Positions 25,794-34,552 of a stretch of 64,000 bases of DNA are shown here, in pieces. Within the stretch, counting starts at the first letter, position 1; the number at the start of each line of letters is the position of its first letter. Made by a program: the position numbers and the translations under genes. The notes under the pieces were generated by a model. It had not been told where the DNA came from. It searched no databases and saw nothing but the letters and a program-made list of their open reading frames with translations. This DNA is from JBBSJZ01 sp041751935 (GTDB taxonomy: Bacteria; Planctomycetota; Planctomycetia; Pirellulales; Pirellulaceae): the NCBI GenBank assembly GCA_041751935.1, contig JBGSIA010000212.1, forward strand, positions 1-64,000. Reading direction: 5' to 3'.

Positions 25794-26018
25794 CTATGGA
25801 GGATCAAAGCCGCCAGGGTGCCAAGGGTGGCACCTGGCAATGCGTCTAATCGCCCGAACCGAACCCCGAAAAGGACCGTCGCGTCGCAGTACTTCGATTG
25901 CGTACTGGCTGCACGTGGGCGTAAATCGGCAGCTTGCCCCTTTCATTGGACTGATGACAACCTGGTACCAGCGGATGAATCCTATCAGGACGCTAGTCAG
26001 CAATCGCGTCAGCATCAA
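25794..26018 (-). CDS. yidD: Membrane protein insertion efficiency factor YidD
   Basis: 74 residues, near normal length. Matches the YidD pattern throughout: LIGFIRWYQVVISPMKGASCRFTPTCSQYAIEVLRR, then ARCHPWHPGGFDPP. It is a membrane-associated protein that helps YidC-dependent insertion. The start ATG at 26016-26018 overlaps the stop of the upstream beta-propeller gene by four bases (ATGA), so the two are likely translationally coupled. In many bacteria yidD sits with rpmH-rnpA-yidC; here it has moved away from that cluster. Confidence 0.95.
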   Translation of the reverse strand: MMLTRLLTSVLIGFIRWYQVVISPMKGASCRFTPTCSQYAIEVLRRDGPFRGSVRAIRRIARCHPWHPGGFDPP

Positions 26019-27754
26019 TTGCCGAACGGGTCGCTACCGCCAAAGGGATCGGCTGCGGCTCCTGGAACTGCACCTGCGTCCATCGCATCGCCGCCACCAA
26101 AGGGGTCGGCTGCACCGGCTCCGAATGGGTCGGGCTTGCTTGCACCGAATGGGTCCGCAGCACCAGCGCCGAACGGATCCGGGGACTTATCTGTCTCCAT
26201 CGCTTCTTCACCCTTTGTCGCTTTGGCGTCTTCGTCAACCTTTTCGGTAACCGCAACTCGCATCACTTCACTGACCACTGGCAGGTCCGAATCTATCGGT
26301 TTGAGGCACTGGACCAGACCTGAAGCGTCGACCAGATAAAGTCGATTGGTCTGGAAGTTGGACAGAATTTTTTGCGGCTGAATCGAAGCAATCATCTCAA
26401 TAAATTTTCCAGTTTCGATATCCAGTACGGCCATCACACCACTGAGCATGCGAACGTAAATTTGGTTATCAAAACAGGCGATCAGTTCGTCGACACCTGG
26501 TGAAGGGCCAATCCACAGCAGGTCACCATTGTCTATATTCAACGAATACATGGAGCCGTAGGTGGATCGAATCAACATCTTGTCGCCATAGACCAGCGGT
26601 TCGTTGTAAAACGGTTCACCGAACGGGCGCGACCAGATCATTTCACCGGTTCGCGTCGCCCGCACGGCATACACTTGACCGCCTTCGCTGCCGAAGAAAA
26701 AGCGTTCTCCTGACGCCGCTGCGACTTTTCCGCTGACAATGCCATCGGTATCCAAGCGAAACAGGGTGGACGGTGTACCGGACAGTTCCATCACATACAC
26801 GAATCCGTTGTCCGTGCCCCAAGCCACTTTATCGCTGCCAGGTGCAACGGTGGGCATTGCCAGAGCTTGTCCACCAACGATTTCCATGAAGGGATCGATG
26901 GTTGTGTCTTTCAGTGGGTAAGTCTCGATGCCGCCACGGATGGTCGGAATCAGCGAATAATCACCGCCATGGACTGCACCAAACAAAGGAACGCTAAACA
27001 TCGACTGGATATTGATTTCCTCGCCGTTTGCGGCGTCGACCAGAATTAAGTCACTACCGTTAACGATCGAGATCTCTTTGTCGCTGATCCCGAGCTTTCC
27101 GTACCCACGATGCCGATTACCGAACCGGGCTAACCAAATAAGTTCCCCGTTTTCAGCATCCTGACATTGCAGCGTGCCGTCATCGCCGAGGGTGTACAGT
27201 CGCACCGCAGGGGCCGTTCTGGTGGTGATCGTTGCTGCGATCCCTCGACGCTCGAGGATACGAACTTGCTGTCGTGCTCGACGCTCAGCTTCTACTTTAC
27301 CGATGCTTGAATTCTTCGCACCGAAATCGTCCACACGAAAGCGAGCGAATACTTTGACTCCCTCGGGCGACTCTCCCTGGACACCTGGAAATTCACTCGT
27401 TTGTTCACCCGCAGAACCCGATGCATTGGCTGTCGCCAACTTTGGTTTAACGTCGAGCGACTTTGCCGCATGGGTGACCTCGACGAATTCGAGTTGTGTG
27501 CCTTTGATGACATACAATTGTTGATCGACGATGGATTGTGCGCCGGCGGGCACTTGCATCTGTCGCCGCCAAGATTCAACCAAGCCCAAACGGGCTGCCT
27601 GGGAGGGCGACAAAAGATCCGCAGCGACCGAGTCGCCGGAAGATGCCGCGAACAGCATCCCCAACCCGGCTGCCGCGAGAAGTCCAAAGGAGAGACGAGC
27701 AACGATTCTCAATTGAAGAAGTACAGTTTGAATTCGCATCGTCATCATCGACAC
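26015..27754 (-). CDS. PQQ-like beta-propeller protein with DPFG-repeat tail
   Basis: 579 residues if started at GTG 27752-27754; ATG codons two and five codons later (MTMRIQ) are equally good. A signal-anchor like helix is visible early (LSFGLLAAAGLGMLFAASSGDSVA). The body reads as PQQ/pyrrolo-quinoline type propeller blades (GELIWLARFGN, GDLLWIGPSPGVDEL, VMAVLDIETGKFIEM), probably outside the cytoplasm. The tail (about 520-579) is six DPFG units separated by Ala/Gly/Lys-rich spacers. It likely scaffolds a periplasmic complex; no cofactor or catalytic residue is assigned. It is coupled to yidD downstream. Confidence 0.72.
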   Translation of the reverse strand: MSMMTMRIQTVLLQLRIVARLSFGLLAAAGLGMLFAASSGDSVAADLLSPSQAARLGLVESWRRQMQVPAGAQSIVDQQLYVIKGTQLEFVEVTHAAKSLDVKPKLATANASGSAGEQTSEFPGVQGESPEGVKVFARFRVDDFGAKNSSIGKVEAERRARQQVRILERRGIAATITTRTAPAVRLYTLGDDGTLQCQDAENGELIWLARFGNRHRGYGKLGISDKEISIVNGSDLILVDAANGEEINIQSMFSVPLFGAVHGGDYSLIPTIRGGIETYPLKDTTIDPFMEIVGGQALAMPTVAPGSDKVAWGTDNGFVYVMELSGTPSTLFRLDTDGIVSGKVAAASGERFFFGSEGGQVYAVRATRTGEMIWSRPFGEPFYNEPLVYGDKMLIRSTYGSMYSLNIDNGDLLWIGPSPGVDELIACFDNQIYVRMLSGVMAVLDIETGKFIEMIASIQPQKILSNFQTNRLYLVDASGLVQCLKPIDSDLPVVSEVMRVAVTEKVDEDAKATKGEEAMETDKSPDPFGAGAADPFGASKPDPFGAGAADPFGGGDAMDAGAVPGAAADPFGGSDPFGN

Positions 27755-27949
27755 TTGGGGTCACGATAGAAAAGGTGAGGGAATCCGAAAGTCCGGCAAA
27801 ATCGGCATGAATAGCAGGGTCGGCACGGTTGGCGAACGCTCGAAAAGCACCATCAGAGTAATTTGCACCCAGCGGCCGCCAATCGATGCAGATAAACCCG
27901 TCACCATTGTACACGCCAAACGCCTAGGACGCGAATCATTCGCCCGCAA

Positions 27950-28639
27950 TCAGACTTCCAATCCAAAAGCTTGCAACAGTTTTCGAGGGACACCGATGCC
28001 AAGGACTTCGACCTCTCCGAGTGCGGATTTCGCTTCCTTGCTAATGAAGCCAGCTTTTACCGCGACAAATGTCAAAGTGTGATCCGCCCGGAATGTGGGC
28101 TCGGAAACTTCACCCGTGTCACAATCCAAGCCGGTGGGAATGTCGATCGCCACGCGGAGTCCTGAAGCATGGTTCGCTAGCCGAATTGCAGTGGCGTAGG
28201 GTTCTTTCGGGGCACCGATCGCTCCGGTACCGAGCATGCAGTCTACGATCACGCCCGCCGAGAACAGCAATCGTTGCAGTTCCTGCGGCTGGAGGCTCAC
28301 CATCAACGGTATCTCGCCGGCCTGGGCGATTTTTGCATTAACCAATGCATCGCCACGCAACTCGTTGAGCGGCACCAACGACACAAGCTGCACCGACATC
28401 CCGAGCAATTCTAAATGCCGGGCGATGACGTAGCCGTCGCCTGCATTGTTCCCTTTACCGCACAAAATCAAAACCGTCGGGTCAACGCCAGCCCCGAGGC
28501 GACTTGCGAGGTGGTACACTCTTTCGGCACAGCTTCGGCCAGCATTTTCCATTAATACCAGTCCTGTCATGCCGTACTGTTCAATCGCGATTTTGTCGAC
28601 TTGGCGTACTTGGTCGCGAGAAAGTTGATTGTTTGACAT
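27950..28639 (-). CDS. nnrE: NAD(P)H-hydrate epimerase
   Basis: 229 residues. It corresponds to the YjeF_N domain only, which interconverts R- and S-forms of hydrated NAD(P)H as part of nucleotide repair. Visible: DKIAIEQYGMTGLVLMENAGRS (about 15-36), the phosphate-binding GKGNNAGDGYVIARHL, DCMLGTG and VAIDIPTGLDCDTG, near the C-terminus the TLTFVAVKAGF segment. The usual partner dehydratase domain NnrD (YjeF_C) is absent, so that activity must lie elsewhere. Start ATG 28639. It is divergent from the FmdB-type gene with a 92-base gap. Confidence 0.94.
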   Translation of the reverse strand: MSNNQLSRDQVRQVDKIAIEQYGMTGLVLMENAGRSCAERVYHLASRLGAGVDPTVLILCGKGNNAGDGYVIARHLELLGMSVQLVSLVPLNELRGDALVNAKIAQAGEIPLMVSLQPQELQRLLFSAGVIVDCMLGTGAIGAPKEPYATAIRLANHASGLRVAIDIPTGLDCDTGEVSEPTFRADHTLTFVAVKAGFISKEAKSALGEVEVLGIGVPRKLLQAFGLEV

Positions 28640-28731
28640 CGGCTGTTAAATCCTGCTCGCAAAGCAATAATGAACCGCGTCGTTAACGGTGACGATTTTC
28701 CTCTCCATTTCCCTTGGATCTGTTACACATC

Positions 28732-28959
28732 ATGCCGCTGTACGAATACCAATGCAAATCGTGTGACCATCATGTGGAATTGCTCGTGCGTTCGCCCAAC
28801 GATAAGCCTCAATGCCCAGGATGCGGTGGCGATGAACTCGATCGGCTGCTGAGCGTCCCTGCTGCCCCGTCGGTTAAGAATGGTTCCAGTTTGCCGATCT
28901 CCTCTGCTGCGGAAAGCTGTGGCTTGCCACGTTGTTGCGGCGGTGGTTGCCAGATGTAA
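28732..28959 (+). CDS. FmdB-family zinc ribbon protein
   Basis: 75 residues from ATG 28732 (MPLYEYQCKSC), the standard start of the FmdB/CxxC_CxxC_SSSS family. Four cysteines in CKSC and CPGCGG make a zinc ribbon (about 9-40). A Ser-rich stretch then a terminal CGLPRCCGGGC follow; the Cys-rich end is typical. Function is thought regulatory but unproven. It lies 51 bases upstream of the PIG-L gene on the same strand and is likely in one transcript with it. Confidence 0.85.
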   Translation: MPLYEYQCKSCDHHVELLVRSPNDKPQCPGCGGDELDRLLSVPAAPSVKNGSSLPISSAAESCGLPRCCGGGCQM

Positions 28960-29010
28960 GGTATCGCTTTTTCGCTTTCTAAATTTCCTTCCTACCAATA
29001 AAGTTTTGTC

Positions 29011-29784
29011 ATGCCTTCGGTTCTTGCCATAGCGGCCCATCACGACGATATCGAGTTCCTTATGGCAGGGACGATGTTGCAACTGGCTAAGCGAGGCTGG
29101 ACACTGCACTACATGAACCTTGCCGATGGCTGCCGTGGTTCAACGACGATGGATCGCGCCACCTGCGCCGCCACGCGTTTAGCCGAAGCAAAGCGGGCCG
29201 CTGAAGTGCTTGGCGCAGTGTTCTATGACCCCATTTGCCCCGACATGGAAATCGCGTACACGACACCGCTTCTGCAAAAGGTCGCCGCAGTGGTGCGCAA
29301 GTCACAGGCGTCAATTCTGTTAACACATGCGCCAAGCGATTACATGGAAGATCACGAAATCGCGTGTCGACTTGCTGTTTCCGCAGCTTTCTGTCACGCG
29401 ATGCCTAACTTTGAAACGAACCCACCCGTCGAAATCTACAACGAACCTGTAACGATCTATCACGCTCAACCGCACGGCAATGCGACGCCGTTAGGCGAAA
29501 GCGTGATCCCTCAGTACATCGTGAGCACTGATGAAGTGATGGACCAAAAAGTGCAGTCGCTAGAATGCCACGCTAGCCAAATGGAATGGCTCGACCGTAG
29601 CCAAGGCATGAACAGCTACATCCAAACGATGCGTGACTTGACCGGGCAAGTGGGCCAGATGAGTGGTCAGTATCAGTTCGCCGAAGGCTGGCGTCGGCAT
29701 CAACATTGGGGATTTTGCGGCCAGCACGATGATCCATTAGCCACCGCCCTTGCCGACATCATCGTTAAACCCAAACGAAACTAG
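29011..29784 (+). CDS. PIG-L/LmbE-family deacetylase
   Basis: 257 residues, zinc-dependent N-acetyl deacetylase fold. The metal-binding AHHDD motif lies at residues 9-13 (the family consensus is AHPDD; Pro is replaced by His), with THAPSDYMEDHEIACRL (about 109-125) giving the second His. Substrate is usually an N-acetylglucosaminyl compound; which one cannot be told. The C-terminal half (QTMRDLTGQVGQM, then WRRHQHWGFC) is similar to planctomycete LmbE-like proteins. The next gene starts 11 bases after the stop, so co-transcription is likely. Confidence 0.86.
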   Translation: MPSVLAIAAHHDDIEFLMAGTMLQLAKRGWTLHYMNLADGCRGSTTMDRATCAATRLAEAKRAAEVLGAVFYDPICPDMEIAYTTPLLQKVAAVVRKSQASILLTHAPSDYMEDHEIACRLAVSAAFCHAMPNFETNPPVEIYNEPVTIYHAQPHGNATPLGESVIPQYIVSTDEVMDQKVQSLECHASQMEWLDRSQGMNSYIQTMRDLTGQVGQMSGQYQFAEGWRRHQHWGFCGQHDDPLATALADIIVKPKRN

Positions 29785-29794
29785 GAATCACACG

Positions 29795-31090
29795 ATGAGT
29801 GAGCCCGCATCCTTTGTCCTCATTCGCGACGGTCAAAAACGTTACTTTGCGGATCGCTGGGCTAACTGTTTTTTGTTTCGCGAATTGGTGTGGGGCAGCG
29901 ACTCTTTAGAAAACTGGCTGGCAGCAGGCGAGGAATTGGACGAGTGGTTCGAGGATGCGGACGGCGGCGCTGTCATCGACTACGACCGCAGTCAACTGAT
30001 CTGGTACGGCGATGCCGAACAATTGAAGCTGCAACGAGTTGCCCGCGTACACGAGAAACTGGTGCAAACGGCATGGCCGGATTTCAACATTCGTTACGCA
30101 CCACGTGGAAACGTTGACCTTGCTCTCGCCGCCGCCGAGTCAGTGGATATGTCCCGTCAGACAGATGACGATGTTTTCGCGTGCCGCATGGACACGGTTC
30201 GTGGTTCGACGGAAGAGTATTCCGATGATGACGACGAAGATGTAGACACAGACGAAGAAGATGACGCCGATTCGGATGACCAGAATTTGTATTTCGCCGA
30301 CGATGATCCGCGAGCCTGGATCACCGTCATCAGTGAACAAGGGACCGTACGTCACTGGCAGATTTCTGAGATCTCACAGGATCTGCTCCGAGCCGATCCA
30401 TCGTGCTTGAAGCTACTTGCTGAGCTTGACGCGGGGGATGTTCCCGCAGAAGCGACCGTCGCCGAAGGAATTTGGATTGACCATCCACGGAAGCAAGTTG
30501 GATTTTATGGCGGATACGCAGCCCGGGCCTTGGTCCCCGGCCTAGAGAAGGCGTGGAAGGGTTGGAACGTTCGTTGGGCCGACAACGGCTACGCTGAGCA
30601 GTGTGCCGCAAGCGGCCCCGGTGGCAAGCCGATGAGCGACGAGCAAGCGCTAGGAAAGATTGTGCCCATTTTGCTGTCTACGAAACGAATTGATGCCGGC
30701 GCAATCCTGGGAATGCTTGGTTCCGGACTCAAGCGGACGGCAATCAAGGGCATTGGATGCTTGACACTTGTTGTTTGTGCGCCAGTGATGCTATTTGGTC
30801 TGGTCAGCGGCAACATCAAAGCGGCGTTGATCACGATCGCCATCGTGGTTGCCATAGTGGTCGTCGCCTTCAACTTCGTTGCTTCTCGATTAAGGAAGAC
30901 ACTGCATGGCCTGACGCCTAATCGCGAATCGGAGAATGCCGCCCAACGTGCACCCGTCGTGGGACCATTAAATACTAATGAGCGACGTTCCAAACTCGAC
31001 GCGTTGTTAGTTGCGGCAGGGTTTCCGCGATTGTCAGAAGTCGAATCGTACACGGATCATAATTCGGACTTGGATTTACTGCTGAAGTAG
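29795..31090 (+). CDS. Membrane protein with a duplicated N-terminal domain and acidic linker
   Basis: 431 residues from ATG 29795 (MSEPASFVLIRDGQKRYFADRW). Two similar soluble domains occur: first about 5-120 (ending RYAPRGNVDLA) and second about 165-275 (ending WNVRWADNGYAEQCAASG). Between them is an acidic linker, residues about 145-170, rich in Asp and Glu. After the second domain two hydrophobic helices follow (about 318-345 and 350-372, IKGIGCLTLVVCAPVMLFGL and ITIAIVVAIVVVAFNFVA), then a polar tail. I recognise no family. The membrane part suggests an integral protein with cytosolic domains. Confidence 0.55.
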   Translation: MSEPASFVLIRDGQKRYFADRWANCFLFRELVWGSDSLENWLAAGEELDEWFEDADGGAVIDYDRSQLIWYGDAEQLKLQRVARVHEKLVQTAWPDFNIRYAPRGNVDLALAAAESVDMSRQTDDDVFACRMDTVRGSTEEYSDDDDEDVDTDEEDDADSDDQNLYFADDDPRAWITVISEQGTVRHWQISEISQDLLRADPSCLKLLAELDAGDVPAEATVAEGIWIDHPRKQVGFYGGYAARALVPGLEKAWKGWNVRWADNGYAEQCAASGPGGKPMSDEQALGKIVPILLSTKRIDAGAILGMLGSGLKRTAIKGIGCLTLVVCAPVMLFGLVSGNIKAALITIAIVVAIVVVAFNFVASRLRKTLHGLTPNRESENAAQRAPVVGPLNTNERRSKLDALLVAAGFPRLSEVESYTDHNSDLDLLLK

Positions 31091-31181
31091 TACTTTCTAC
31101 TCTGAGGCAGCGACGGGATTAAAGGTTCATCCGTTGCTGCAGGACGTTTTAATCACACAACCATCTATCAAGGCAACACCG

Positions 31182-32522
31182 ATGCTGTTTCGAACACGAC
31201 GAATGCGTCCGCGCGTATCAAGCATTCTCTGTCTACCTGTTGTCGTTTTTTTTGCTGGACCAGCAGCGGCTCAGGATTGGCCCCAGTGGCGCGGTGTCCA
31301 TCGCGATGGTGTCTTGCACAGTGAGGTGGACCTCATCGATGAACTACCAAGCGGTACTCTTCCGCGTCAGTGGACCGTTGAGATTGGACCTGGATACAGC
31401 GGCCCGACGGTCGCCGAGGGTCGTGTCTACGTGACGGATCGCAAAAGCACCAGTGACAGGGATAGCCAAGAGCGAGTGTTGTGCTTCAACGCTGACACGG
31501 GCAAAGAACTATGGAACTATGTTTACGAAGCGCCCTACACGATCAGCTACACCGCTGGTCCACGTGCAGCTGTCACTGTTCACAATGGCTTGGCGATAGC
31601 TGTCGGAGCCATGGGGCATTTGCATTGTCTGGATGCCGCAACCGGAGAACTGCGTTGGCAACACTCTTTGTCGACCGAGTACGATGTTCAAATGCCGATC
31701 TGGGGTATTGCCGCAGCGCCACTGGTGTACGAAGACACGATCATTCAAATTGCCGCCGGTGCTGGTGATGCGTGTGTCGTCGCGTTCAATCTATCCGATG
31801 GAAAAGAAGTATGGCGGAGTATTGATGAACCGGCCGGTTACAGTGCGCCGATTTTGATTCGTCAAGGGAACACGGATGTTGCCGTATGCTGGACCGGTGC
31901 CAGTGTCACCGGGCTTGATCCAAAAACCGGCAAAGTTTTTTGGCGAGTGCCAATGGCATCGCGCAACATGCCCATCGGTGTGCCGACGCCGATCACCGAT
32001 GGCGAGCATTTACTTGTCTCATCTTTTTACGATGGTTCACTAATGATCGCCCTGGATAAGACTCGTCCGATGGCGAGCAAACAATGGCACCGAGTGGGTG
32101 CCGACGAGAAGAACACCGATGCGCTTCACTGTATGATTGGCACACCGCTATTTAAGGACGGATTTCTCTATGGAGTCGACAGCTATGGGGAACTGCGATG
32201 CCTCCGAATCGACAATGGCGACCGCGTATGGGAAGACCAAACTGCAGTGCCACGTAATCGCTGGGGCACAATTCATATCATCCAGCACAACGACCGCGAG
32301 ATCATGTTCAACGAACAGGGCGAGTTACTCTTCGCGACCTTGTCACCCCAAGGATTTACCGAGCGCTCGCGGACAAAGTTACTCGCTCCGACGACCAAAC
32401 AATTGCCGCGTCGCGGCGGTGTCACCTGGGCTCACCCAGCGATCGCCAACGGTTTCATCTACGCCCGTAGCGACAACGAACTGGTATGTGCATCGTTAGC
32501 TGCGAACAACCGTTCTAAATGA
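31182..32522 (+). CDS. Exported PQQ-like beta-propeller protein
   Basis: 446 residues from ATG 31182 (another ATG at 31203). A signal peptide is visible (LPVVVFFAGPAAAQDW). After cleavage comes WPQWRGVHRDGV, the common start of planctomycete propeller proteins, then blades with the GKELWNY, GELRWQ, GKEVWR, GKVFWRVP and GDRVWEDQ patterns, a WD-like seven- or eight-blade domain. No heme or PQQ-binding pair was identified. The C-terminus ends after the last blade. It is about 300 residues shorter than quinoprotein dehydrogenases, so a structural or polymer-binding role is more likely. It is the last intact gene before the hydrogenase relic. Confidence 0.75.
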   Translation: MLFRTRRMRPRVSSILCLPVVVFFAGPAAAQDWPQWRGVHRDGVLHSEVDLIDELPSGTLPRQWTVEIGPGYSGPTVAEGRVYVTDRKSTSDRDSQERVLCFNADTGKELWNYVYEAPYTISYTAGPRAAVTVHNGLAIAVGAMGHLHCLDAATGELRWQHSLSTEYDVQMPIWGIAAAPLVYEDTIIQIAAGAGDACVVAFNLSDGKEVWRSIDEPAGYSAPILIRQGNTDVAVCWTGASVTGLDPKTGKVFWRVPMASRNMPIGVPTPITDGEHLLVSSFYDGSLMIALDKTRPMASKQWHRVGADEKNTDALHCMIGTPLFKDGFLYGVDSYGELRCLRIDNGDRVWEDQTAVPRNRWGTIHIIQHNDREIMFNEQGELLFATLSPQGFTERSRTKLLAPTTKQLPRRGGVTWAHPAIANGFIYARSDNELVCASLAANNRSK

Positions 32523-32594
32523 GGTCTCCGGCCCAGCGTGCGCGGCGTAGTTCAACTTCGGCCCATAATTCGAACAAAAATTGGTGCAGGAATC

Positions 32595-33614
32595 ATGAAC
32601 GATGTCGCCGAATCTGACCGTCAGGGCTGACCGATTTCGCACACCGATAACGAGCGTGTGCTGCTTGGACAAGGCAGTTGCGGCAAGTTGAGTGCGGATT
32701 CAATCTAACGAGTGTTTTTGCCAGAACTGGACTGGGATCATTCAGTGGCCTTCGAGGACTCAGCTACCTTGATCTTTGACGCCGCGGAACTCTCGAAGAG
32801 CGATATTGCGCCAACTGGTCGAATTGCGTTCACGACCGACTCTTTCATGGTCAAACCGCTGTTCTTTCCAAGTGACGATATTGGAATTTGGCTGTCCATG
32901 GGACCTTCATCGACTTAGCGATGGTCGGTGCCCGTTCAATCTGCTTGTCTTCGGCATTCATCATTGAAGTAGGGTTCGAGATCGCAATGTTGAAACGCAT
33001 CAACGTCTCTACATCACGGCCTATGGCATCGGCATCAAGCAGACCCAATGCGATCTATCGATCGCTATTGCGCGCCCCGGCGATCACATCATTGTGTCAG
33101 GCATGATCGGTGCTCACGGAATTGCGATGATGTCTAAACGGAAAGTCAGCGAATTCGAAATAGCACTGCAGAACGATTCCTCGCCGCCAAAAGATTTCAT
33201 GCAAGTCGGTTTGGAGGCTTGTCCGTCAATCCGTGCAATGCGAGGCCCCACTCGCGGAAGGCTCTCCATTGCGCTTCATGAACTGCCTAGCGAAGCACGT
33301 GTCGGGGTCACGAATGATGAAATTTCAAATTCAGTACGAAACGATGTTCGTTCGGCACGTGAAATGCGGGAATCGAACTTTTTGAACGCTGCTAACGAAG
33401 CGAAACTTGTCGTGTCGTTCCACCAGGTAAATCGCAAGAGCTGCTGGAAGTTATGCGAAGTCATGTGTTGGGACGCGATGGCGCATTGATCGGGGAAGAG
33501 GTCTGGAACCATCCACGAATAGTTGTGGTGCGAAGTCTAATCGGAGGTCAGCGTGGTCGCGACGATTTCCGCCGATTAGTTACCCAGGATTTGCTGAGAA
33601 TTCAAAGCTGTCGA
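32595..33614 (+). pseudogene. hypE: Decayed hypE ([NiFe]-hydrogenase maturation protein HypE)
   Basis: HypE is a PurM-fold enzyme that dehydrates the thiocarboxamide on HypE-Cys to make cyanide for the hydrogenase active site. Reading the plus strand by frames, the N-terminus ERVLLGQGSCGKLSADSI is followed by RVFLPELDWD, GRIAFTTDSFMVKPLFFP, LAVHGT, DLAMVGARSICLSSAFII, then RPGDHIIVSGMIGAHGIAMM, GPTRGRLSIALHELPS, SHVLGRDGALIGEE and RSLIGGQR, all in HypE order. Defects: in-frame TGA at 32628-32630 and TAA at 32706-32708, a frameshift near 32884, loss of about 30-40 codons plus frame change near 33000-33020, and a frameshift near 33420. The terminal stop region reads TGT CGA. No intact hyp gene lies in the window. 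Confidence 0.8.
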
Positions 33615-33617
33615 AGC

Positions 33618-34478
33618 GTGAGTGGCCAACCGATGCAAACGATTTGGGGGAACAGTGCAGTGAATAGGTCGAAGGTCCGAGAGTTCACCGACGAAACATT
33701 CTACGAAGGCTATATTCTGTATCCCTATCGAGTGACGCCGATGAAGCATCACAAGGGTTTGGACTTTGGTGCGTTATATCCAACGGGTAACCATGCTGGC
33801 GAACTGTCAAGCTTGCAGATGCAATGCTTAGTCTTGGGCCGGACGCCGAGCGTTGAAATCGAAGCTCGCTTTTTGCATTTGATGAATCGCCAAGTGCTTG
33901 ATGCCAACGGCCGTTGCGTCCAATCCATTGACGTTGATGGAACTATTGTTCAAACATGGCAGGAAGCGGTGCCCCGTGAAGTAATTCAGCCACACCTAGA
34001 GCTAGCAAACCTGGTGCGGCGAAGACAACGAGATCAATTTAGTTTTGCGTCGGAACCGGCGATCGAAGCGATTCGCAACCGCGACGGTTTATGTGTTGGG
34101 TCCATCTATCGCAGTCAAGCGATAGATGGTGAGCTGCGTTCTTCGTGCGAGCAAATAGATGGCGAGACATATCGGTTGATGGTTGAAATGGTCAATGTTT
34201 CGACACCTACCAACGACTTTCGCGACGAAGCCTTGATGGACCAAGTATTGGCGTCCGCTCATTTTATTCTTTCGGCTCGCCAAGGTGAGTTTGTATCGTT
34301 GACGAACCCGCCTCCGCAATTGGTAAGTGCCTCCGATGCTTGCAAAAATGTTAGAGTTTGGCCTGTTCTTGTCGGTGCCCAGGACGAGAGAAATTGCCTA
34401 TTGGCCGCACCGATTCCTCTGTGCGATCACCCACAGATTGAAACGCAAACAAGAGAATTGTGCACGAACTATCCATAG
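33618..34478 (+). pseudogene. Truncated hydrogenase-associated protein, fused in frame to the end of the hypE relic
   Basis: The open frame runs without stop from the hypE tail (TGT CGA at 33609-33614) to TAG at 34478. The proper protein would start near GTG 33618 or ATG 33634. It holds FYEGYILYPYRV, DFGALYP, LQMQCLVLG, EARFLHLMNR, TWQEAVPREVI and GEFVSLTNPPPQLV, then WPVLVG and APIPLCDHPQI, as I recall from a conserved protein encoded next to hydrogenase genes in several soil bacteria. Homologs continue well beyond this point, so the C-terminus is missing; the following bases belong to the convergent RbsD/FucU gene. This family link is from memory and less certain than hypE. Confidence 0.5.
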
Positions 34479-34552
34479 TCATGATTTGATCAATCGTCGC
34501 TTGCTAAGTAGTCGGCTACGTTTTGTTGCGATTCATCAAACCCCAGCGACGT

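Noticed and set aside
32628..32630. In-frame TGA in hypE as a selenocysteine codon
   Set aside because: A TAA stop and frameshifts follow in the same relic, and HypE has no selenocysteine at this place.
32712..33489. Three separate short ORFs (32712-32918, 32888-33106, 33094-33489) as independent genes
   Set aside because: They are pieces of one decayed hypE in different frames, in the right order.
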